NCBI RefSeq assembly: GCF_026250525.1
Contig: NZ_CP111044.1
Span: 577,077 to 641,076 of the forward strand
DNA from: Chondrinema litorale
GTDB taxonomy: Bacteria > Bacteroidota > Bacteroidia > Cytophagales > Flammeovirgaceae
Reading direction: 5' to 3'
Length of the DNA: 64,000 bases
Position 1 is the first letter of the stretch; the number at the start of each line of letters is the position of its first letter. A program made the translations under genes and the position numbers. The notes beneath the pieces were generated by a model. The model had not been told where the DNA came from. It saw nothing but the letters and a program-made list of their open reading frames with translations, and did no database searches. Below are positions 46,103-55,342 of the stretch, piece by piece.

Positions 46103-46599
46103 AAAAGTTATTCGTCTAATACATTTTCATATTTAATCGAATATATAAAAAAATGAGTAAAATTGGATAATTTACATACCACAATTTGTCTATTGGCCAG
46201 ATAAAGTACATTATAACTAATTAATAAAGCAATTAGAATAATTACTTTTTTTGAGGTAAATTGGTTATATATAATTGTACTATTCTAAGTAATAAATGCC
46301 ATATTGAAGAAGTATCAACAAATCAAAATACCATTAAAATACTTATTTTTAATGATTACTAGATATTCTCAAAAAGAGGCAACTAATAGCAATTAATTGT
46401 ATTATTCTTATCTAACTTCTCTTTTTAAAAAGTTTTAAATTAAATCGATAAGTTGAAAATTAGAATTATTGATGTAGAAATTATATTCAGAATCGAAATA
46501 GGAAATTATTAATTCTGATAGTAATTCTAGAATCGACTGTAAAACAATAAGAAGCCATAGTCAAAAATTTGACTGTATGTTGTTAACCTCAATAATTTA
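46103..46599. other. Gene-free AT-rich region upstream of the ECF sigma gene
   Basis: These 497 bp are very AT-rich and contain only short frames on both strands. I see no hairpin with T-run, no operator-like palindrome and no RNA gene. It must hold the sigma gene promoter on the minus strand and the end of the GNAT gene transcript. Confidence 0.5.
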
Positions 46600-47076
46600 T
46601 TATTTCCCAGTATTTAGAAGTCTAAACCTCATAAATACTTCATTTTCAATAGTTAACTCCCCATCTTCTTTAAATCCTAATCGATAAATTGCTTTAGAAT
46701 TTAGCCTACTTGGTGGGAATAATACAGTAATAGAATCTATTGCCAACTCGGTAAATGCCCATGATTTTACTTTGTTAAAAATCTTTCTACCCCAACCCCA
46801 ATATGTCGGATGGAGCACCAAAGCAAAATCTGCTTCACCATTTTCTGGTTGTAAACCTCCCCAACCTGCAAAATCTCCATTAATTAGAAATGCCCAAGGT
46901 CCGTAACCATATTCTTCCCATAATTGCTTTTTAGATTTTAGGAATGCCTCACAGTGTGCTTGCGTAAATCCAGCAGCTAATAATGGTAGTTGTTTGCCTA
47001 CCATTTCGTTGTTCATCAGTTTTATTATTTGTTCTTCTGGTATTTCTTCAAGGTGAACAAATTTAATTTCTTCCAT
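46600..47076 (-). CDS. GNAT-family N-acetyltransferase
   Basis: The protein has 158 residues with the GNAT fold. The pattern LHPTYWGWGRKIFNKVKSWA near 92-111 is the acetyl-CoA-binding loop (a variant of Q/RxxGxG/A), followed by ITVLFPPSRLNSKAIYRLGF near 119-138, typical of the RimJ/RimL-like group. The acceptor substrate is unknown. It lies 84 bp after the NUDIX-type regulator gene on the same strand and may share its transcript. Confidence 0.85.
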   Translation of the reverse strand: MEEIKFVHLEEIPEEQIIKLMNNEMVGKQLPLLAAGFTQAHCEAFLKSKKQLWEEYGYGPWAFLINGDFAGWGGLQPENGEADFALVLHPTYWGWGRKIFNKVKSWAFTELAIDSITVLFPPSRLNSKAIYRLGFKEDGELTIENEVFMRFRLLNTGK

Positions 47077-47160
47077 CTAGCTCTCTTTAATTTGACAAGT
47101 AATGGAACAAGAAGCAAATCTGCTCAGTTCAATATTGGGCAACTTATAATGGAAAAATGG

Positions 47161-47886
47161 CTATTTTTTGAATCTGTAAAGAAAAGGTGCTTTGTTAGCA
47201 GCTCCGGTAAACTTTTTTTCTAGTCTTTCGAGCACATCTAAATCCAGCATTTTTTTCTGAAAATTATTTCGCCTAAAAGGTTTATCAAAAACTACTTCAT
47301 ACAGTTTTTGCAGCTCTTTCATGGTAAACTTTTCGGGCAACAGGTTAAACCAAATAAGTTTATAATCGAAATTGATACGCAACATCTCCAAAGCCTGCTG
47401 TACTTGTTGGTTATGATCTAAAATCATTTCAGGTAATTCCTTAATATCATACCAATTTATAGAATGATCTAATTCTGTAGTTCTTGGATTAACTTTATTA
47501 ATATCAACCAAAGCATAATAACCAATAGACACAAATCTTTTCGTAATCCAATCGTAATCTTCTTTTTCAAAAAATACTTCTCCGAGTTTTTCTTGATTGA
47601 GGTCAAGCATCTTCTTAAAAAATGTACTATTTGTTCTTTGAGCTTCACCAAAAACCCTAAACTGATCCAAAAAAACTTCTTTTATTCCTGTTCTTTCTTC
47701 GAGAATACGTTGTGCCGCCTGATCTATACTTTCGTGCTGAAAAATAAAACCACTTGGCAAAGCCCAAAAACCTCCTATCAAGTTCAACTTTGGAATTAAA
47801 ACCTGAAGGTTGCCCTCTTTATAACCAAAAATCACACAATCTATAGAAAGTTGTTGGATAAAATTCTGTTGGCTAATTGCTCTCAT
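47161..47886 (-). CDS. NUDIX-domain transcriptional regulator (NrtR/AraR-like)
   Basis: The protein has 241 residues. The N-terminal NUDIX domain (about 10-140) has a degenerate box: GFIFQHESIDQAAQRILEER reads GX5EX7R-I-L-E-E, so the first catalytic Glu is Ile. The C-terminal winged helix (about 165-235, including FTMKELQKLYEVVFDKPFRR, then RNNFQKKMLDLDVLERLE) is the mark of the NrtR-type regulators. In Bacteroidota these control NAD or sugar pathways and bind a nucleotide or sugar ligand. It is divergent from the large sugar-dehydrogenase-like gene, with a perfect inverted repeat between them. Confidence 0.9.
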   Translation of the reverse strand: MRAISQQNFIQQLSIDCVIFGYKEGNLQVLIPKLNLIGGFWALPSGFIFQHESIDQAAQRILEERTGIKEVFLDQFRVFGEAQRTNSTFFKKMLDLNQEKLGEVFFEKEDYDWITKRFVSIGYYALVDINKVNPRTTELDHSINWYDIKELPEMILDHNQQVQQALEMLRINFDYKLIWFNLLPEKFTMKELQKLYEVVFDKPFRRNNFQKKMLDLDVLERLEKKFTGAANKAPFLYRFKK

Positions 47887-47982
47887 ACACTATCATGCTA
47901 AATGGAAACTAAGCATGTTTCCATGATTTAGATATTCTCTTTCTGAATTTTGGAATTACCACTCAGCCAAAGATAGGAAAAA

Positions 47983-48027
47983 TTTATTGTCTATTTTTTA
48001 GACAATAAAAAATATTGTATACATTTG
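47983..48027 (+). promoter_or_regulatory. Palindromic operator and -7 element before the ThuA/dehydrogenase gene
   Basis: TTTATTGTCTA (47983-47993) and TAGACAATAAA (47999-48009) are perfect 11-bp arms around TTTTT. TACATTTG (48020-48027) matches the TAnnTTTG -7 element, so the palindrome covers the -33 region, as a repressor site would. The likely binder is the divergent NUDIX-type regulator. A second inverted repeat, ATGGAAAC/GTTTCCAT (47902-47924), lies just before the regulator's own start. Confidence 0.6.
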
Positions 48028-48049
48028 TTATAATTCACTAACTCTATAT

Positions 48050-51000
48050 ATGAAAATGATTTCACTTCGCACTCCCTATTTACTTTTAGGATTTTTCCTA
48101 TTATGCTTTTCGTGTACTAAGCAGCAACAACACAAAAACATCTTGGTTTTTAGCAAAACGGAAGGTTTTAGACATGAATCAATTGAAGCTGGTAAAACAG
48201 CACTTACAAAAATGGCTCAAGAAAAAGGCTTTGATGTGAGCTTTACTGAAGATGCCACACAGTTTAATGAAAATAACCTAAAGAAATACAATACGATTGT
48301 CTTTTTGAACACCACAGGCGATATACTCAACGATGAACAACAAACCTCGTTTGAGCGATATATACAAGCTGGAGGTGGCTATGTGGGTATCCACTCAGCT
48401 ACAGATACTGAGTACGATTGGCCTTGGTATGGTGCACTAGCAGGAGCATATTTTCTAGACCATCCGAGTGACCCAAGTAATGTGCAGAAAGGTAAATTTA
48501 TGGTAACTGAGACTAATTGGGCTACAGAAGGAATGCCTAAAGAGTTTGAGCGTACTGATGAATTTTATAGCTATAAAAACATCTCTCCTAAAATAAATGT
48601 AGTAGTCGAGCTGGATAATGAAAGCTACATTGGCGGCAACAATCCCGGTTTCCACCCAATGAGCTGGTATCAGGAATTTGATGGTGGACGTGCTTTTTAT
48701 ACAGGAATGGGACATACAGATGAAACATTTTCAGAGAAATTATTTTTGGATCATCTTTGGGCTGGAATCAATTATACATCAGGTGGAGATACTCCAAAAC
48801 CTTTAGATTTTAGCAAAGCAAAACCAGAAGAAAACCGCTTTACAAAAGTAGTGCTCAAAGAAAAGTTGGATGAACCAATGGAGCTTACTATACTTGATGA
48901 TAGAAGAATACTTTTTATTCAGCGTAAAGGAGAAGTGCTACTTTATAACATTCTTACTAAAGAACTTAAAACTATTGCCAAGATTCCTGTAAGCTTAAAA
49001 TATGTAAGCAAAGAGGGAAAAGAATCTACTGCAGAGGATGGCCTTTTAGGCTTAAATAAAGACCCTAATTTTGCCGAAAACCACTGGATTTATCTTTATT
49101 ATTCTCCAGTAGAAGAGCCTATGAATGTATTAGCCCGCTTCGAATTGGATGGTGATGAGTTACTACTTGATACTAAAAAAGTAATGTTAGAAGTTCCTAC
49201 ACAAAGAGAAGAATGCTGCCACACAGGTGGTTCAATTGCTTGGGATAGTGAAGGAAATCTTTATTTATCAACTGGTGACAATACCAATCCACATGGCTCT
49301 AGTGGTTATAGCCCAAGTGATGAACGTGATGGCAGAAGTGCTTGGGATGCGCAAAAATCATCTGCTAACACAAACGATTTAAGAGGTAAAATTTTAAGAA
49401 TTACGCCACAAGCAGATGGTACTTACAAAATACCAGCAGGTAATCTTTTCTCAGAAGGAACAGATAAAACTCGTCCAGAGATTTATACAATGGGACACAG
49501 AAATCCTTTTAGAATTTCTATTGACCAACACACTGGTTATTTATATTGGGGAGATGTAGGACCAGATGCTTCTAAACCAGATTCTACTCGCGGTCCTGCT
49601 GGCCACGATGAAGTAGGACAAGCAAAAAAAGCCGGAAACTTTGGTTGGCCTCATTTTGTAGGTAATAATATTGCTTACCATAAATACGATTTTGAAAATG
49701 AGATTTCTTTGCCAAAGTGGGATCCGAAGGCTCCAATTAATACTTCTCCTAATAACACTGGCTTAGAAAAACTACCACCTGCCCAAAATGCTTTTATTTG
49801 GTATCCTTATGCCGAGTCTGAGATATTTCCACTAGTTGGTGCAGGTGGAAGAAATGCTATGGCTGGTCCAGTTTATTATTCAGGAGATTTTAAAAATGCC
49901 GAAAGGGCTTTCCCAAGTTATTACGATGGCAAATTGCTTGCTTACGAATGGATGCGTGGTTGGATTATGTCTGTAACGATGGATGAAGAAGGTAACTTAG
50001 CTTCTATGGAGCGTTTTATGCCAAGCTATCGCTTTAGTAATCCGATGGACATGGAATTTCATGAAAATGGAGACCTTTATATGCTCGAATATGGCTCTGG
50101 TTGGTTTACACAAAACGATGATGCCCGACTGATCAGAATTGAATACAACGGAGGAAACCGTAAACCACAAATCAAAATGATTGCTAGCCAAATGGGCGGT
50201 TCAGTTCCATTCGACTTAAAACTAAGTGCAGCAGGTACAACCGATGCAGATGCAGATGAATTAAAGTATACTTGGAAGGTTACCTCAGATAACAATTTCT
50301 CAGAAACTATTAATACTCAAGATGCTAACTTAAACCTAAATGACATTGGTGTTTATAATGTTACTCTTACTGTAGACGATGGAAAAGGCGGAGTAAACTC
50401 TCAAAGTATGGAAGTAGTTGCAGGTAACGAACCTCCTGTTTTAACACTAGATATGCCAAATAGCAACAAATCTTTTTATGTTCCTAATGCATCAGTGGCT
50501 TACGATATACAAGTAAATGATAAAGAAGATGGAAGTTTGGAGAGTGGAATTGATCCTGCAGAAGTTTCTGTTTCTATTGATTATTTGGCAGAAGGTTTCG
50601 ATCAAATTGAAATTGCTCAAGGCCACCGTTCTGCTGATGCGTCTGCCCAATTTGTTTCTGGTAAGAAATTGATTGACGGAAGTGATTGTGTGGCTTGCCA
50701 TAAGCAAAAAGAAAAGTCTATTGGCCCATCTTATCTGGATGTTGCACTCAAATACAAAGGAGACAACAATGCAGTAGAGTATTTAAGTAAGAAAATTATT
50801 TCTGGTGGTGGAGGTGTTTGGGGTGAAACTGCTATGGCTGCACATCCTCAACTTTCTGCAGAAGAGGCATCTGACATCGCTAAGTATATTCTTAGTATAT
50901 CTAATCAGAAAAAAGATGAAAATGCACTTCCAACAAAAGGTAGTTTTGTAGCGAAAGTACCTGAAGGAGACAAAGGAATTGGTATTTATATAGTTCGTGC

Positions 51001-51541
51001 CGCTTACCAAGATCAAGGAGCTAACAACATGCCTCCGTTAATGGCAGAAAAAACATTTGTTTTGAGATCGTCTAGAATAGATGTACATACTTTTGATGAA
51101 TATGTAGATATCAACAAAATGTCTTTCGGTGGGAATAATATAGCTATCCCTTCAAAATCTGGCTCTTATATGTCAATCAATCAAATTGATTTATCAGGCT
51201 TAGCTTCTGTACAATTGGCTGCGGCAGCACCAAAAGCTCAATTAAATGCTGCGGGTGGTAAGGTTGAGTTACGTATTGGAAGTCCTGATGGAACATTAAT
51301 TGGTGAGTCTAAATTCTTAGAAGCCTCAGACAAACCTGGATTTGCACCAGATATTATTAATGCTCCTATAAATTTACCAAACGATTATGATGGTTCACTT
51401 AAAGACCTTTACCTAGTTTTTGTAAATGATACACCAGATAATGCCAACTCATTAATGGTTGTAATGGGAATAGAATTTAAAATGGCTAATGGAAAAACTG
51501 AGATCGTTGAAGCATCCAACCAAAAAACAAATAAACTGTAA
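48050..51541 (+). CDS. Multidomain lipoprotein: ThuA, sugar dehydrogenase-like beta-propeller, PKD, cytochrome c, C-terminal carbohydrate-binding-like domain
   Basis: This 1163-residue protein has lipobox FFLLCFSC with Cys near 22. Residues about 30-245 are a ThuA glutaminase-like domain (ILVFSKTEGFRHESIEAGK, then GYVGIHSATDTEYDWPWYG). About 250-690 is a PQQ-glucose/sorbosone dehydrogenase-type propeller (EDGLLGLNKDPNF, GHRNPFRISID, EYGSGWF). About 700-800 is a PKD-like domain (VDDGKGGVNSQS). A haem-binding CVACH lies near 878 in a cytochrome c domain, and the last 180 residues resemble a CBM6-like domain. The order fits surface oxidation of a sugar with electron transfer to the haem. It is monocistronic, with an operator/promoter upstream and a terminator downstream. 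Confidence 0.9.
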   Translation: MKMISLRTPYLLLGFFLLCFSCTKQQQHKNILVFSKTEGFRHESIEAGKTALTKMAQEKGFDVSFTEDATQFNENNLKKYNTIVFLNTTGDILNDEQQTSFERYIQAGGGYVGIHSATDTEYDWPWYGALAGAYFLDHPSDPSNVQKGKFMVTETNWATEGMPKEFERTDEFYSYKNISPKINVVVELDNESYIGGNNPGFHPMSWYQEFDGGRAFYTGMGHTDETFSEKLFLDHLWAGINYTSGGDTPKPLDFSKAKPEENRFTKVVLKEKLDEPMELTILDDRRILFIQRKGEVLLYNILTKELKTIAKIPVSLKYVSKEGKESTAEDGLLGLNKDPNFAENHWIYLYYSPVEEPMNVLARFELDGDELLLDTKKVMLEVPTQREECCHTGGSIAWDSEGNLYLSTGDNTNPHGSSGYSPSDERDGRSAWDAQKSSANTNDLRGKILRITPQADGTYKIPAGNLFSEGTDKTRPEIYTMGHRNPFRISIDQHTGYLYWGDVGPDASKPDSTRGPAGHDEVGQAKKAGNFGWPHFVGNNIAYHKYDFENEISLPKWDPKAPINTSPNNTGLEKLPPAQNAFIWYPYAESEIFPLVGAGGRNAMAGPVYYSGDFKNAERAFPSYYDGKLLAYEWMRGWIMSVTMDEEGNLASMERFMPSYRFSNPMDMEFHENGDLYMLEYGSGWFTQNDDARLIRIEYNGGNRKPQIKMIASQMGGSVPFDLKLSAAGTTDADADELKYTWKVTSDNNFSETINTQDANLNLNDIGVYNVTLTVDDGKGGVNSQSMEVVAGNEPPVLTLDMPNSNKSFYVPNASVAYDIQVNDKEDGSLESGIDPAEVSVSIDYLAEGFDQIEIAQGHRSADASAQFVSGKKLIDGSDCVACHKQKEKSIGPSYLDVALKYKGDNNAVEYLSKKIISGGGGVWGETAMAAHPQLSAEEASDIAKYILSISNQKKDENALPTKGSFVAKVPEGDKGIGIYIVRAAYQDQGANNMPPLMAEKTFVLRSSRIDVHTFDEYVDINKMSFGGNNIAIPSKSGSYMSINQIDLSGLASVQLAAAAPKAQLNAAGGKVELRIGSPDGTLIGESKFLEASDKPGFAPDIINAPINLPNDYDGSLKDLYLVFVNDTPDNANSLMVVMGIEFKMANGKTEIVEASNQKTNKL

Positions 51542-51575
51542 GTACAAGGAATATTTAAATATAAGTTTTAACATA

Positions 51576-51608
51576 AGCAAGCACCAGCAATGGTGTTTGC
51601 TTTTTTAT
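51576..51608 (+). terminator. Rho-independent terminator after the multidomain lipoprotein gene
   Basis: AAGCAAGCACC (51576-51586 region) pairs with GGTGTTTGCTT (51592-51602) with one G-T pair, followed by T. It lies 35 bp after the stop. Confidence 0.85.
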
Positions 51609-51748
51609 TTGCTCAATTAAAATAGCATTCGATAATACACCATTATTTATAATTTTGGGAAATAAGTTATTTGCAGATTATAAATACATGAATTAGTAGA
51701 TAATCAAAATTTAATAACAATTAGTATACTTTAAAAAAAGCGTTTTTT

Positions 51749-52213
51749 ATGTCATCTGAAGATAAATTGTATAACAGTGAAGCTTTTCAATCGAAAATTA
51801 AACAGTGTAAAATATTTAAATTAAAGTATCCGAAAGGTGGGCATTATAATGATGGATTTGAGCTAAACGGAGAAGTGAACAGAACTACTACCAATGAACT
51901 TTTAAAGTTACTAGATGACTTAGGAGTTAAATATTTACTTCATGAGGCAGAACCTATTCTTGAAAAAGACAAATATGGACTTACAATAAATTGGTGTAGA
52001 CCTATAGAGTTAAACAATCTAAAAATGTGGTTAGAGCTAAATAATTGGTGTGAATGTTATGGCTTTAAAACCTTCATACATGTAAATCCAACAAATTTTT
52101 CGGTTACCTTCAATTTTAATTCAAAGAGCTGGTATAATGTAACATTAGAAGATGTAGAAAGGGCTTATTTGTTTGAGAAGGAATTAGAAAGACATGGTCT
52201 AATTAAACGTTAA
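51749..52213 (+). CDS. Uncharacterised cytosolic protein, 154 residues
   Basis: The protein has 154 residues and no signal peptide or membrane segment. It is rich in Trp, Asn and Lys (INWCRPIELNNLKMWLELNN, then FSVTFNFNSKSWYNVTLEDV). No family is recognised. Its size, aromatic content and position among small orphan genes resemble stand-alone immunity-like genes that are common in Bacteroidota, but no toxin is adjacent, so this is only a guess. A start codon at 51749 follows an AT-rich leader. Confidence 0.65.
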   Translation: MSSEDKLYNSEAFQSKIKQCKIFKLKYPKGGHYNDGFELNGEVNRTTTNELLKLLDDLGVKYLLHEAEPILEKDKYGLTINWCRPIELNNLKMWLELNNWCECYGFKTFIHVNPTNFSVTFNFNSKSWYNVTLEDVERAYLFEKELERHGLIKR

Positions 52214-52294
52214 AGCAAATAGCAGAGATGATGTTTGCTGTTTTTCTATTCGAACAAAATGGATACGATATTTATCTCGTTTTAAAGATAAAAA

Positions 52295-53799
52295 ATTTTA
52301 AAATTGAGATACTTATCAATCTTTTCAATTATACTAATTTTGTTAGCTTGCGATCAAAATCAATCTGCTAATCAGCATTTATTTCCCGCTAAAAAATTCG
52401 GTAAGTACGGATTGGTGAATTTGTAATACAGCCAAGATTTGATGATGTTCATAGATTCTCAGAAGGATTTGCAGCTGTAAGAATTGATTCATTTTGGGGT
52501 TATATCGATTCTATAGGTAATGTAAAAATCGAACCTCAATATTATGAAGTGGAAGATTTCTCTTGTGGATTAGCTTTAGTTGATCTAATAAATATCTCAG
52601 CTGAACAAATATTTATAAATAAATCTGGTGAAATCGCATTTAAACCCCAAACCTATACATGGAGTTTTAGTGAAGGATTAGCAAAAAGCAAAATAGATAA
52701 TAAAATAGTCTTCTATAATTTGAAAGGTGAAATCACAATAAAAACAGACTATCTATATGGAGATTCATTCAAAAATGGATTGGCTAAGATTTGGGACAAA
52801 GATAGCACTAAATATATTGATAAAACTGGTAAAGAAATCATCAAGTTGAGTGGTATAGGCCATAGTCCCTTTTCAGAAGATATTGCTATTGTTAGAAAAA
52901 ACTTTAATGTATTAATTAATAAAAAGGGGAAGATTGTTGTCGATACACCAAGTCTTGATGGAGTTCTCTTCGATTTTTCGGAAGGATTAGCACAAATAAC
53001 TTATGCAGGTGAAAGTTTATCTTCTGGATTTGTTGATACTAAAGGAGAAATTATTGTCCCAATGGAATACAATTCTACCGATAAATTTAATGGTGGATAT
53101 GCTGCTTTCAAAAAAAATAACAAGTGGGGCTTCTTTAATACCAAAGGCGAAATTGTGATTCCACCAATATTTGATAATATAGATCATGAATACGGTTTTA
53201 AATATGGGTTATGTTGGGCTAAAAAAGATAAAGTTAGAGGGTACATCAATAACTTAGGCAATTTCATTTGGATCCAAAATGATAATTATCTCTATGAACC
53301 TATTGATACTTTAAACTGGAAACTTGATACCTTAAATGCTGAAAGTTTTCTTTTTCTAAACCAATCGATATCAAATAATTATCCTCATAAAATACAAAGT
53401 GATTCATCTTCTATAATTCAACTAAAAGTAGTTCCAGAGTTGCTTACTCCTTACGAAAATAAATATTTTGGTTTAAAGATTTTTTTAATTAATGGTTCGA
53501 AAGATTCATTAAATATTCATACTCAAGATGAAAATATAAAACTATACCAACAAGTAAAAGTAAATGATGGGAAGTGGGTAACCTTAGAAAATAAAAGTTC
53601 AATATTATGTATAAGTAGCATAAGTCATTTTTTACTCCTACCAAAAAATTATATAGTATTTGCAACACCTATTTTAAAAGGAGATATAAATAGTAAATTT
53701 AGAATTGTACTTCACATAAATAATAAGCTGAAAATTTATTCTAATGAATTTGAAGGATGTTTTTCAAGTACTATTCTTAAAGAGAATCTATCAGATTAA
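52295..53799 (+). pseudogene. WG-repeat lipoprotein, frameshifted and without a clear start
   Basis: The first frame (52295-52423) has no ATG but encodes a lipoprotein-like signal ending ILILLACDQNQ, then KKFGKYGLVN and a stop. WG repeats continue in another frame from VIQPRFDDVHRFSEGF (52423 on) to the stop at 53799. About five codons expected between LVN and VIQP are missing, which fits a small deletion that shifted the frame. The downstream open part has further WG units (KNNKWGFFNTKGEIVIPPIF). It may still be translated from ATG 52549, giving 416 residues without a signal. WG-repeat lipoproteins are frequent and of unknown function. Confidence 0.7.
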
Positions 53800-53915
53800 A
53801 TATTTTATTTTTGCTCAAAACCCCTCATTTCATTAATCCCTCATATAATTTAAACATTGTTCAGCCGGTATATTAACTCAACAGCTATATTTGAAAACAA
53901 AGATTAACAATCAGC

Positions 53916-54383
53916 ATGAAATTTTTCAAATGGATTAACGACTATTTTTTTGGTGTTAAATTAAATGTAGAAATAGATTTAAATGGTGAATGGGAAGGCT
54001 TTTTTAAGTATAGTCAGTATGCACATCATTTGCTTCAAAAAATACAATTCGATTTTACTCTAACCTTAACCGAAGAAAACGGAGACATCAATGGTTATTT
54101 CATAGAAGAGATGATTGGCGGTGAAGTCGATGATAAAATACTATGTTACGGTATAACTAAAGGTAGAAAAATAGAATTCCACAAGATTTATAATACTTGC
54201 TATGTGTTAAAAGAAGATGGCTTTGCTTATGAAGAAAGCGCATACAACCCTCCATTAGTAAAATATTATGGACACTTTTACCCACAAGAAAATAAATACT
54301 TTGGTGATTGGAGCATGAAATACGAAATTGAAGGTAAACGCCAATATACATCAGGATACTGGGAGATGAGAAAAAAAGAATAA
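53916..54383 (+). CDS. Uncharacterised protein, 155 residues, possible beta-barrel (lipocalin-like)
   Basis: This 155-residue protein begins MKFFKWINDYFFGVKLNVEI, with no signal peptide. The body alternates charged and aromatic residues as in an up-and-down beta-barrel: LNGEWEGFFKYSQYAHH near 22, a repeated strand-like pattern in the middle, and SGYWEMRKKE at the end. The GxW start and final WEMR strand recall small lipocalin-like proteins, but this is a shape argument. No family is recognised. It is followed after 47 bp by the peptidase gene, possibly in the same transcript. Confidence 0.65.
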   Translation: MKFFKWINDYFFGVKLNVEIDLNGEWEGFFKYSQYAHHLLQKIQFDFTLTLTEENGDINGYFIEEMIGGEVDDKILCYGITKGRKIEFHKIYNTCYVLKEDGFAYEESAYNPPLVKYYGHFYPQENKYFGDWSMKYEIEGKRQYTSGYWEMRKKE

Positions 54384-54430
54384 AATCTACATTATAAATC
54401 ACACAAGCAGGTCAATAAACTAACACAATC

Positions 54431-55315
54431 ATGATTTATCTACTACCAATAATTATCATCGGTATATTTAGCTTTGTTTGGTTCAGAAAAAACACTATGC
54501 CAAGTTGGAATACACCAATAGAACCTTTTCCTAATGAATGGAGAATTATTTTGCACAAAGAAGTTACTTTTTACAATTCCCTTTCTGATGAAGAGCAAAA
54601 GAAATTTGAATACAAAATTCAAGAGTTTTTACTGAACTGTAGAATTACAGGTATCGAAACTACAGTCGATACGACCGATAAACTCCTGATAGCTTCTAGT
54701 GCCATTATTCCCATTTTTGCTTTTGACAATTGGAGATACAGCAACCTTAAAGAAGTGTTACTCTACCCTACCTCGTTTAATAAACAATTTGAAACCAGTG
54801 GTGAAGAAAGATTAATTTTAGGCATGGTTGGCACAGGTTATATGGAAGGCAAAATGATATTATCTCAACAAGCTTTGAAACATGGTTTTAAAAACGAAAC
54901 GGATAAAAAAAATACCGCAATTCATGAGTTTGTCCACCTAATAGATAAAGCTGATGGAGTAATTGACGGAATTCCATCATTACTACTAGAAAAACAATAT
55001 ACAATCCCTTGGCTAGACCTCATCAATAAAAGTATTGACGAAATCTATAATGGAAAATCTGATATTAACCCTTACGGTGGTACCAATAGAGCAGAGTTTT
55101 TCTCGGTTATTAGCGAATATTTTTTCGAGCGACCAAAGCTGCTTGAAAGAAAACACCCTGAGTTATATGCACTACTTGAGCGAATTTTTAAGCAAGATAT
55201 GACAGCTAGAAAACTCAAAAAAGTAACAATTAGCCGAAATAGCCCATGCCCCTGCAACAGTGGTGAAAAGTTTAAAGATTGCTGCGGCAAAGTCCATTAT
55301 AAAAAGAAACACTAA
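54431..55315 (+). CDS. Membrane-anchored MtfA-like (M90) zinc peptidase with C-terminal SEC-C motif
   Basis: The 294-residue protein has an N-terminal transmembrane helix (about 2-19) and an MtfA/M90 peptidase domain with ITGIETTVDTTDKLLIASSA near 75, the zinc motif HEFVHLIDK near 165 (HExxH) and the downstream Glu region NRAEFFSVISEYFFERP. E. coli MtfA is a soluble peptidase that binds the regulator Mlc. Here a SEC-C zinc motif (SPCPCNSGEKFKDCCG, near 268-283) is appended. SEC-C is found on SecA and on many unrelated proteins, where it likely aids partner binding. The combination is unusual. Confidence 0.87.
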   Translation: MIYLLPIIIIGIFSFVWFRKNTMPSWNTPIEPFPNEWRIILHKEVTFYNSLSDEEQKKFEYKIQEFLLNCRITGIETTVDTTDKLLIASSAIIPIFAFDNWRYSNLKEVLLYPTSFNKQFETSGEERLILGMVGTGYMEGKMILSQQALKHGFKNETDKKNTAIHEFVHLIDKADGVIDGIPSLLLEKQYTIPWLDLINKSIDEIYNGKSDINPYGGTNRAEFFSVISEYFFERPKLLERKHPELYALLERIFKQDMTARKLKKVTISRNSPCPCNSGEKFKDCCGKVHYKKKH

Positions 55316-55342
55316 ACTAGAGCTTCATTCTTAATTGTACTT

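Noticed and set aside
51749..54383. Toxin-immunity island
   Set aside because: Small orphan genes recall immunity loci, but there is no toxin, secretion marker or repeat array.
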